From an uncultured Oscillospiraceae bacterium (GTDB lineage: Bacteria > Bacillota > Clostridia > Oscillospirales > Acutalibacteraceae): a stretch of 5,260 bases of DNA. The position numbers and the translations under genes are program-made. Below the pieces are notes generated by a model. That model was given only the letters and a program-made list of their open reading frames with translations, searched no databases and was not told the origin of the DNA. This document shows positions 1 to 5,260 of the stretch, piece after piece. How positions within the stretch are numbered: the stretch's first letter is position 1; each line of letters starts with the position of its first letter. Where the stretch lies: positions 1 through 5,260 of the forward strand of contig URYV01000112.1 in assembly GCA_900552285.1 (NCBI GenBank), given 5' to 3'.

Positions 1-1
1 G

Positions 2-70
2 GGCGACGAAACCTTTTCGCACTACTATTCGTCGATGCACAAATTTAATTATGCACGAGAAGGAATTTGA
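2..70 (+). other. Left-edge coding-like segment in a second frame, possibly displaced IF2 N-terminal region
   Basis: The frame starting at base 2 reads GDETFSHYYSSMHKFNYA and stops at TGA 68-70. Its codons (ggc gac gaa acc ttt tcg cac tac) match those preferred in infB. The infB frame over the same bases uses codons rare in the gene (cct, act, cga, aca, tta) and gives an unconvincing peptide. The pattern ETFSHYYSS resembles the F-x-x-Y-F/Y-x-S element I recall after the first N-terminal domain of clostridial IF2. The segment may therefore be the upstream part of infB, put out of frame by one extra base (or two missing) between about 50 and 68. Alternatively it is the tail of a preceding gene overlapping infB by 20 nt, though it does not resemble the end of a YlxQ/L7Ae-type protein, the usual upstream neighbour. 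Confidence 0.4.
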
Positions 71-2114
71 AAAGGCTTATGAAAAGGCCAAAAAGAAAGA
101 AAAGGTCCACGCCGAGAGCGTCGCTCCCAACCGCGGCCCCGGCACCGTCCGCCACATCGACACCCGTACCTCTCAGGTCGAGCTTGACAAGTACAACGAA
201 AAATACACCAATCTTGCTCCCGAGCGTTCCGACCGCGATACCTCGGGCAGAAAGCAGAAGATAAATCAGCGTTCCAAGGATTACCGCCGCTCGAAGCAGC
301 GCACCAAGGTGGAGACCGAGGCCGACAAGCTTCGCCGTATTCAGCTTGAACGCATCAAAAAGACCCCCATTAAGGTCACCATCGGCGACGAAATTTCGGT
401 CAGCGAGCTTGCAAGCCGCATGAAAAAGACCGCTGCAGAGGTCATAAAACAGCTTATGAAGTTGGGCGTTATGGCGTCGGTCAACGAAATTATCGACTAT
501 GACACCGCCGCAATCGTCGCCACCGAAATGGGCGCCGTTGTGGAAAAAGAGGTCGTTGTCACCATCGAGGACCGCATAATAGACGACACGGTGGACAACG
601 AGGAGGATCTCGTGCCCAGAAGCCCCGTTGTGGTTGTTATGGGACACGTTGACCACGGTAAGACCTCCATTCTCGACGCAATCAGAAAGACCAACGTCAC
701 CTCCACCGAGGCCGGCGGAATTACCCAGCATATCGGCGCATACCGCGTAAAATACGGCGACAGGGACATCACCTTCCTCGACACTCCCGGTCACGCCGCC
801 TTCACCGCCATGCGTGCGAGAGGCGCCATGGCCACCGACGTTGCAATTCTTGTCGTGGCCGCCGACGACGGAATTATGCCCCAGACCATAGAGGCCATAA
901 ATCATGCCCGCGCCGCCAACATTCAAATCGTTGTGGCCATTAACAAGATGGATAAGCCCGGTGTTTCCACCGACAAGATAATGCAGCAGCTCACCGAGCA
1001 CGAGCTCGTTCCCGAGGAGTGGGGCGGCGACGTTATATGCGTTCCCGTTTCGGCTCATACCGGCATGAACATCGACAAGCTGCTTGAAAACGTGCTTCTT
1101 GTTTCGGATATGCTTGAGCTTAAGGCCAACCCCAACCGTCCCGCAAAGGGAACTGTCATCGAGGCGAGACTTGACAAGGGCCGCGGCCCCGTCACCACCC
1201 TGCTTGTGCAGAACGGAACCCTCAAAAACGGCGACATTGTGGTTGCGGGAACGGCCGTCGGACGTGTTCGCGTCATGACCGACGACAAGGGCAACAGAGT
1301 TAAATCGGCAGGTCCTTCGGTACCCGTGGAAATCACCGGTATGGCCGAGGTTCCCGAGGCCGGCGACGCCTTCGACGCCGTAAGCGACGAGCGTCTTGCC
1401 CGTGAGCTTGTGGAGCAGCGAAAAGCCGCAGCCAAGGAGGAGCAGTTCAAGTCATTTAAGACCGTTACCCTTGAAAACCTCTTCGATCAGCTTAAAGAGG
1501 GCGACGTCAAGGAGCTTAACATCATCGTTAAGGCCGACGTTCAGGGCTCGGTCGAGGCCGTCCGTCAGTCTCTTGAGAAACTTTCAAACGACGAGGTCAA
1601 GGTCAAGGTCATACACGGAGGCGTCGGTGCCATAAACGAGTCCGACGTCATGCTTGCCAATGCGTCCAACGCCATAATCGTCGGATTTAACGTCCGTCCC
1701 GACCCCGTTGCCCAGGCGGGCGCCGAGCGCGACGGAGTGGATATGCGTATGTACCGCGTAATTTATGACTGCATCGAGGAAATTGAATCGGCCATGAAGG
1801 GTATGCTTGCTCCCAAATTCCGCGAGGTCATACAGGGAAGAATCGAGGTTCGCGCCGTTTACAAGATTTCTTCGGCGGGCACCATTGCCGGCTGCTATGT
1901 TTCCGACGGTAAGGTCACAAGAAACAGCCAAATCCGCGTCGTCCGCGACGGTATTGTCGTGGCCGAGGATAAAATCGATTCGCTGCGCCGCTTTAAGGAC
2001 GATGTCAAGGAAGCGGCACAGGGCTATGAATGCGGTATAGGTCTTGAAAAGTTCTCCGACATTAAAGAGGGAGATATTTTCGAAGCCTTTGTTATGGAAG
2101 AATACCGCGACTGA
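51..2114 (+). CDS. infB: Translation initiation factor IF2 (5' end uncertain)
   Basis: IF2 is the cytoplasmic GTPase that brings fMet-tRNA to the 30S P site and promotes 70S joining. Counting from ATG 51 there are 687 codons. Residues 1-105 are a charged, low-complexity linker, and 106-160 form an IF2_N domain (VSELASRMKKTAAEVIKQL). The G domain is complete: G1 GHVDHGKT 198-205, G2 around GGITQHIG 222-229, G3 DTPGH 244-248, G4 NKMD 298-301, G5 SAH 334-336. A beta-barrel domain II (about 360-450), domain III (about 465-570) and the C-terminal fMet-tRNA-binding domain follow, with the family GYECGI motif at 659-664. ATG 51 has no Shine-Dalgarno sequence and this frame stays open to base 3, so the true start probably lies upstream. 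Clostridial IF2s often carry an extra N-terminal domain, which would be missing here. Identity is certain; only the 5' boundary is in doubt. Confidence 0.97.
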   Translation: MHEKEFEKAYEKAKKKEKVHAESVAPNRGPGTVRHIDTRTSQVELDKYNEKYTNLAPERSDRDTSGRKQKINQRSKDYRRSKQRTKVETEADKLRRIQLERIKKTPIKVTIGDEISVSELASRMKKTAAEVIKQLMKLGVMASVNEIIDYDTAAIVATEMGAVVEKEVVVTIEDRIIDDTVDNEEDLVPRSPVVVVMGHVDHGKTSILDAIRKTNVTSTEAGGITQHIGAYRVKYGDRDITFLDTPGHAAFTAMRARGAMATDVAILVVAADDGIMPQTIEAINHARAANIQIVVAINKMDKPGVSTDKIMQQLTEHELVPEEWGGDVICVPVSAHTGMNIDKLLENVLLVSDMLELKANPNRPAKGTVIEARLDKGRGPVTTLLVQNGTLKNGDIVVAGTAVGRVRVMTDDKGNRVKSAGPSVPVEITGMAEVPEAGDAFDAVSDERLARELVEQRKAAAKEEQFKSFKTVTLENLFDQLKEGDVKELNIIVKADVQGSVEAVRQSLEKLSNDEVKVKVIHGGVGAINESDVMLANASNAIIVGFNVRPDPVAQAGAERDGVDMRMYRVIYDCIEEIESAMKGMLAPKFREVIQGRIEVRAVYKISSAGTIAGCYVSDGKVTRNSQIRVVRDGIVVAEDKIDSLRRFKDDVKEAAQGYECGIGLEKFSDIKEGDIFEAFVMEEYRD

Positions 2115-2118
2115 AATT

Positions 2119-2124
2119 GAGGTG
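2119..2124 (+). promoter_or_regulatory. Ribosome binding site deciding the rbfA start
   Basis: GAGGTG lies 6 nt before TTG 2131, just after the infB stop codon. It supports TTG as the rbfA start over the in-frame ATG at 2044, which lies deep inside infB, and over GTG 2122, which overlaps this site and has no Shine-Dalgarno sequence of its own. Confidence 0.75.
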
Positions 2125-2130
2125 AAAATA

Positions 2131-2472
2131 TTGCCTTCTCAAAGAATAAACAGAATTAACGAGGATGTTAAAAGAGAGCTTGCGGACATTTTCCGCACTC
2201 TCAAGGATCCGCGCATTGCACCCCTTGTGTCCATCGTCAGGGTGGAGGTGTCGGGAGATTTGTCCTATGCGAAAATCTATGTCAGCGCTCTCGGAGCCGA
2301 GGACGCGACGGAAAATACTGTAAAGGGGCTCAAATCGGCCTCGGGATATATAAGAAAAGAGCTGTCCGAACGGCTTCACATCCGCAAAACTCCCGAGCTT
2401 AAATTCATTGCCGACGGCTCCATTGCTCACGGCGCCGACATTTCAAGGATTTTAAAGGATATAGAGGACTAA
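2131..2472 (+). CDS. rbfA: 30S ribosome-binding factor A
   Basis: RbfA is a small KH-fold protein that binds the 30S subunit near the 5' end of 16S rRNA and is needed for late maturation and cold adaptation. From TTG 2131 it is 113 residues, the normal family length. It begins MPSQRINRINEDVKRELADI, a typical RbfA N-terminus. DPRI is at 26-29, the VEVSGDLSYAKIYVS strand block at 38-52, the Ala-x-Gly kink (ASG) of the RbfA KH motif at 70-72, and RKTPEL at 85-90. A longer reading from ATG 2044 would add 29 residues unlike the family and overlap infB by 71 nt, so I reject it. The gene follows infB after 16 nt and is followed by nrnA after 1 nt, implying co-transcription and probably coupled translation. 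Confidence 0.95.
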   Translation: MPSQRINRINEDVKRELADIFRTLKDPRIAPLVSIVRVEVSGDLSYAKIYVSALGAEDATENTVKGLKSASGYIRKELSERLHIRKTPELKFIADGSIAHGADISRILKDIED

Positions 2473-2473
2473 A

Positions 2474-3418
2474 ATGAAAATTGATTTGGAATTTGCAAAA
2501 AAACTCCTTCTCGAGCGGGATAACTTCAATATTTTTCTCCACGCAAGTCCCGACGGAGACACGGTGGGAAGCGGCTTTGCCCTTTGCACGGCCTTAAGAC
2601 GGCTCGGCAAAAAGGCAAATGTGCTGTGCAGCGACGAAATACCGAAGTCCTATTCGTTCATAACCGACGGATACGTGTCTTGGGATTTTGAGCCTGAGAC
2701 CCTTGTTTCGGTGGATGTTGCCGATGCAAAGCTGCTCGGAAAATATGAGCAAAAGGGCTCGGAAATTCTGCTGTCGGTGGATCACCACGGGCTCAACAGG
2801 GAGTTTGCAAAGTACACCTTTGTGGACGCTTCCGCCGCCGCAAACTGCGAAAACATTTTAAAGCTCTTAAAGGCCATAAATGTCGAAATCGACTCCTATA
2901 TCGCCGCTTGTATTTATACGGGAATTTCCACCGATACCGGTTGCTTTAAATATTCCAACACATCTCCCGAAAGCCATATTATGGCGGCCGAAATGATGGG
3001 CTACGGTATTGATTTTTCCGAAATAAACCGCATAATGTTCGATACCAAAACAAGAGGACGCATGAAAATCGAGGGCCGTCTTATGGAACAGATGAAATTC
3101 TTTTTCGACGGCAAGGCGGCTTTTATCGCCGTTACCGAACAGATGAAAAAGGAAGCCGGCGTGTCCGACGACGACCTTGAGGGAATAACCTCCATGCCGA
3201 GAAAGGTGGAGGGCGTTCTTGTGGGTGTCACCTTCAGAGAAAAGGAAAACGGCGTTTTCAAAATTTCGGTGAGAACCCATGCCCCCGTCGACGCGGCGGA
3301 GATATGCCGAAAATTCGGCGGCGGCGGGCATAACCGTGCGGCGGGCTGCGCCGTCGAGGGCATGACCCTTGAACATGCGGAAAAGGAATTCGTCCGCGTT
3401 ATCGGGGAAGTGCTCTGA
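2474..3418 (+). CDS. nrnA: DHH/DHHA1 phosphoesterase, NrnA-type nanoRNase / pAp phosphatase
   Basis: NrnA-type proteins degrade 2-5 nt RNAs and dephosphorylate 3'-phosphoadenosine 5'-phosphate (pAp) in the cytoplasm, using Mn2+ held by the DHH domain. At 314 residues this matches the family (about 310-320). Visible metal-ligand motifs are HASPDGD at 23-29, D81 in VSVDVAD, DHH at 103-105 and D154 in STDTG. The C-terminal DHHA1 substrate-binding domain carries the glycine loop FGGGGHNRAAG at 281-291. All expected residues are present, so the protein should be active. ATG 2474 lies 5 nt after AGAGGA (2463-2468), which sits at the end of rbfA. The stop TGA overlaps the truB ATG by one base. Nuclease versus pAp preference, or activity on cyclic dinucleotide products, cannot be settled from sequence, but this position between rbfA and truB is the classic NrnA location in Firmicutes. 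Confidence 0.93.
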   Translation: MKIDLEFAKKLLLERDNFNIFLHASPDGDTVGSGFALCTALRRLGKKANVLCSDEIPKSYSFITDGYVSWDFEPETLVSVDVADAKLLGKYEQKGSEILLSVDHHGLNREFAKYTFVDASAAANCENILKLLKAINVEIDSYIAACIYTGISTDTGCFKYSNTSPESHIMAAEMMGYGIDFSEINRIMFDTKTRGRMKIEGRLMEQMKFFFDGKAAFIAVTEQMKKEAGVSDDDLEGITSMPRKVEGVLVGVTFREKENGVFKISVRTHAPVDAAEICRKFGGGGHNRAAGCAVEGMTLEHAEKEFVRVIGEVL

Positions 3419-4293
3419 TGGCCGACGGAATTGTGCTCATAGATAAGCCCGAGGGCTTTACCTCCTTTGATGCCGTCGCAGTTATGAGGGGCGCTCTTCA
3501 CACCAAAAAAATCGGCCATACGGGTACTCTCGACCCTATGGCGACGGGTGTGCTGCCCCTTCTTGTGGGCAAGGCCACCAAGCTTTGCGACATTATGCCG
3601 GTCAAGGACAAAAGGTATGTTGCCGAAATAAAATTCGGCATGACCACCGACACCCTTGACGTTACCGGGAAACTTAAAAAGGCGGTCGAATGTGACGTGA
3701 GCGAAAGGGAGTTTTGCGAAATACTGCCCGAGTTTACCGGGGAGATAATGCAGGTCCCGCCCATGTTTTCGGCAATTTCCAAAAACGGAGTTCGCCTTTA
3801 CGAGCTTGCGCGGCAGGGAATCGAAATCGAGAGAGAAGCCCGCCCGGTAACGGTCTATTCCCTTAAAAATCTCGGAAAGACCGAAAAAAACTCCTTTGCC
3901 CTTGAAATATACTGCTCCTCGGGAACCTATATCCGCACCCTTGCCGACGACATGGGACGGCGGCTGGGTGTCGGCGGATGCATGAAATCTTTAAGGAGAA
4001 CAAGCGCCTGCGGCTATTCGATCGACCGCTGCATTCCCCTTGAAAAGGCGAGAAACATGACCCCCGAGCAGCTTATTCTGCCCGTTGACACGGCGGTGGA
4101 AAGCTTTCCTCGGGTGAGGGTCTCGGCGGCTCAGGCCAAAAGATTTTCAAACGGAGGACAGCTCAGTCTCGACCGCCTTAAGCTTCCGAAGAATCCCGAG
4201 GGTATTTTTGCCGTAACGGACGGCGAAAAAACCGTCGGTCTCGGTGAAGTGTGCGCCGAAAAGGGACTTCTCAACATCAAATGTTTGTTTTAA
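3418..4293 (+). CDS. truB: tRNA pseudouridine(55) synthase
   Basis: TruB isomerises uridine 55 in the T-loop of elongator tRNAs to pseudouridine and also acts as a tRNA folding chaperone. The 291-residue protein opens with GIVLIDKPEGFTSFD (4-18). The catalytic aspartate is D39 in the KIGHTGTLDPMATG signature (31-44). Y67 in the KRYVAEIKFG block is the conserved active-site tyrosine. PPMFSAI is at 114-120, and the substrate-binding SSGTYIRTLADD segment at 167-178. The C-terminal part, about 230-291, is a short PUA-like domain, as in other Firmicutes. ATG 3418 overlaps the nrnA TGA by one base (TGATG), with GGGGAAG at 3404-3410 as ribosome binding site, which suggests translational coupling to nrnA. 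No damage or missing residues are seen. Confidence 0.97.
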   Translation: MADGIVLIDKPEGFTSFDAVAVMRGALHTKKIGHTGTLDPMATGVLPLLVGKATKLCDIMPVKDKRYVAEIKFGMTTDTLDVTGKLKKAVECDVSEREFCEILPEFTGEIMQVPPMFSAISKNGVRLYELARQGIEIEREARPVTVYSLKNLGKTEKNSFALEIYCSSGTYIRTLADDMGRRLGVGGCMKSLRRTSACGYSIDRCIPLEKARNMTPEQLILPVDTAVESFPRVRVSAAQAKRFSNGGQLSLDRLKLPKNPEGIFAVTDGEKTVGLGEVCAEKGLLNIKCLF

Positions 4294-4296
4294 GGA
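4292..4296 (+). promoter_or_regulatory. Ribosome binding site of ribF
   Basis: AAGGA overlaps the truB TAA stop and lies 6 nt before ATG 4303. The truB-ribF gap of 9 nt leaves no room for an FMN riboswitch or separate promoter. Confidence 0.6.
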
Positions 4297-4302
4297 TTTA
4301 AA

Positions 4303-5260
4303 ATGCAGATTTTAAAAAGCGTACAGGATTTTGATAAAAATTTATGCCCCGCCGTGGCTGTCGGCACCTTTGACGGAGTTCATTCCGGTCATAAAAAGGT
4401 GCTTGAAAGCGCAGTCTTGTCGGGGCATTTTCCCGTTGCACTTGTCATAAACAGAAAAAAGGATAAAAACAGCCCTCCCGCCCTCACAACAAGAGAGCGC
4501 AGAAACGAGCTTATGGCAAATCTCGGTATAAAATGTATCCTTGACATTGATTTTGAGGATATTTATTTTTTGTCGCCGGAAGAATTTGTCGAAAGAGTTT
4601 TGGTGAAAAGTCTCGGCGCCGTAAAGGTGTCCTGCGGCTTTAATTTTAAATTCGGAAAAAACGCCGCCGGCGATACGGCGGTTTTAGACACCCTTTGCCG
4701 TCAAAAGGGAATGGAACTTGGGGTCATTTCGGCCGAAAGCTTTGACGGAAAGCCTGTTTCCTCCACCCGAATACGAAAGGCAATTGAATCGGGAAAGGTT
4801 GGTACCGCGGCAAAGATGCTTTCAAGATACTTTTCCTTTGATTTTCCCGTGGCTCACGGCGACAGAATAGGGAGAACCCTCGATATGCCGACAATAAATC
4901 AGATTTTTCCCGAGGGATTTATACTTCCGAAAGAGGGGGTATACGCCGTCAACGTGAACATAGACGGTGAAAATTATAAAGGGGTCTGCAACATCGGAAC
5001 CCGTCCCACCATTCACCGCGGCGAATTCCGCGCCGAGACCAATATCATCGGATTTTCGGGCGACCTCTACGGAAAAAGACCGAGAGTAAGTCTTGTAAAA
5101 TACATCAGAAAAACAAAAAAATTCCCGTCGCTTTCGGAACTTCGAGCCGAGGTGGACAGGAATATCAAATATACCGAACAACTTGAATTTGAGGGTGATT
5201 TGCTTGGTGACAACCGTCTATATCGGCGAGCTCGCAATGGAGAAGCTCAAGAGTATCGAC
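4303..5260 (+). CDS. ribF: Bifunctional riboflavin kinase / FAD synthetase (no stop within window)
   Basis: RibF phosphorylates riboflavin to FMN and adenylates FMN to FAD. The N-terminal FMN adenylyltransferase (nucleotidyltransferase fold) shows GTFDGVHSGH at 21-30, the family GxFDGVHxGH motif, and SSTRIR at 153-158. The C-terminal flavokinase shows GRTLDMPTINQ at 190-200 (variant of the GRxLGxPTxN loop), GVYAV at 212-216, NIGTRPT at 230-236 and GDLYGKRPRV at 253-262. The likely catalytic glutamate is E245 in AETNIIGF, where many relatives have E-x-H; here the last position is Asn. The frame has 319 codons to the edge without a stop, and RibF is usually about 305-320 residues. Similarity to the family ends near residue 292 (ELRAEVDRNIKYTEQL). 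The codons after about 5205 (cta, cgg, cga) are unlike the rest, so the protein should end about here or shortly after. Identity is secure; the 3' end is unresolved. Confidence 0.94.
   Translation, partial: MQILKSVQDFDKNLCPAVAVGTFDGVHSGHKKVLESAVLSGHFPVALVINRKKDKNSPPALTTRERRNELMANLGIKCILDIDFEDIYFLSPEEFVERVLVKSLGAVKVSCGFNFKFGKNAAGDTAVLDTLCRQKGMELGVISAESFDGKPVSSTRIRKAIESGKVGTAAKMLSRYFSFDFPVAHGDRIGRTLDMPTINQIFPEGFILPKEGVYAVNVNIDGENYKGVCNIGTRPTIHRGEFRAETNIIGFSGDLYGKRPRVSLVKYIRKTKKFPSLSELRAEVDRNIKYTEQLEFEGDLLGDNRLYRRARNGEAQEYR
5191..5197 (+). promoter_or_regulatory. Ribosome binding site of the gene following ribF
   Basis: GAGGGTG precedes TTG 5204 by 6 nt and GTG 5207 by 9 nt, similar in sequence and spacing to the rbfA site (GAGGTG, 6 nt, TTG). 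Confidence 0.45.
5207..5260 (+). CDS. Start of an unidentified gene, truncated by the right edge
   Basis: Eighteen codons are visible from GTG 5207, or nineteen from TTG 5204: MTTVYIGELAMEKLKSID. The frame is +1 relative to ribF. Its codons (acc gtc tat atc ggc gag ctc gca aag) fit the cluster's bias, while the ribF frame over the same bases does not. A GAGGGTG site stands upstream. The stretch is too short to name a family. In related genomes the slot after ribF is variable (rpsO is one common neighbour), and these residues do not look like ribosomal protein S15. The alternative is that ribF itself is frameshifted here. Confidence 0.45.
   Translation, partial: MTTVYIGELAMEKLKSID

Noticed and set aside
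45..1058. Long minus-strand open frame of 337 codons opposite infB
   Set aside because: It is an antisense shadow of the IF2 G domain produced by the gene's codon bias. The product is low-complexity (rich in G, N, H, V, L) with no recognisable motif, and the + strand coding is certain.
2867..3519. Minus-strand open frames of 169 and 172 codons opposite nrnA and the start of truB
   Set aside because: They mirror the conserved DHHA1 and TruB coding regions, overlap each other in different frames, and have no ribosome binding site or family motifs.
4294..4302. Possible FMN riboswitch before ribF
   Set aside because: Only 9 nt separate truB and ribF, with no conserved RFN element; the gene is carried on the upstream transcript.
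2100..4310. Internal promoters or intrinsic terminators between genes
   Set aside because: All junctions are 16 nt or less, and I saw no GC hairpin followed by a T run, nor a convincing -35/-10 pair.
4822..5181. Minus-strand open frame of 119 codons opposite ribF
   Set aside because: The opposite strand carries clear flavokinase motifs throughout; this is a shadow frame.
51..5260. A novel accessory system, mobile element or CRISPR array
   Set aside because: Every gene long enough to identify belongs to a well-known housekeeping family in a common order, and no repeats, transposase or integrase signals were seen.

Overview
The window is a tightly packed, single-strand housekeeping gene cluster for translation and ribosome assembly. 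In order on the + strand it holds infB (initiation factor IF2, 5' end at or beyond the left edge), rbfA (30S maturation factor), nrnA (DHH/DHHA1 oligoribonuclease / pAp phosphatase), truB (tRNA Psi55 synthase), ribF (bifunctional riboflavin kinase / FAD synthetase, no stop before the right edge), and the first codons of a further gene. Intergenic gaps run from a 1-nt overlap to 16 nt, and no internal promoter, terminator or riboswitch was found, so this reads as the distal part of one operon.

The organism is most likely a Clostridia-type Firmicute, probably Oscillospirales/Ruminococcaceae-like. The reasons are the infB-rbfA-nrnA-truB-ribF order, strong GAGG-type ribosome binding sites with TTG/GTG starts, and the style of the IF2 N-terminal linker and of the RbfA start (MPSQRINRIN). 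This placement comes from remembered family patterns, not from a search. Base composition is balanced, with a preference for C- or G-ending codons (gac, gcc, ctt/ctc, atc) in infB and somewhat more A/T-rich codons towards ribF.

Region by region: 1-50 is a short left-edge stretch whose best coding frame is not the infB frame. 51-2114 is infB. 2131-2472 is rbfA from a TTG start. 2474-3418 is nrnA. 3418-4293 is truB, starting inside the nrnA stop codon. 4303-5260 is ribF, open at the right edge. At about 5204-5260 a ribosome binding site and well-biased codons in another frame mark the next gene.

The genes work together as follows. IF2 places initiator tRNA on the ribosome, RbfA matures the 30S subunit, TruB modifies tRNA, and NrnA finishes RNA turnover and removes pAp. 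RibF makes FMN and FAD and is commonly linked to truB in bacteria. I see no mobile element, CRISPR array, RNA gene or novel system here. The points worth a second look are apparent frame changes about 50-70 bases from each end, which may be genuine gene boundaries or sequence errors at contig ends.
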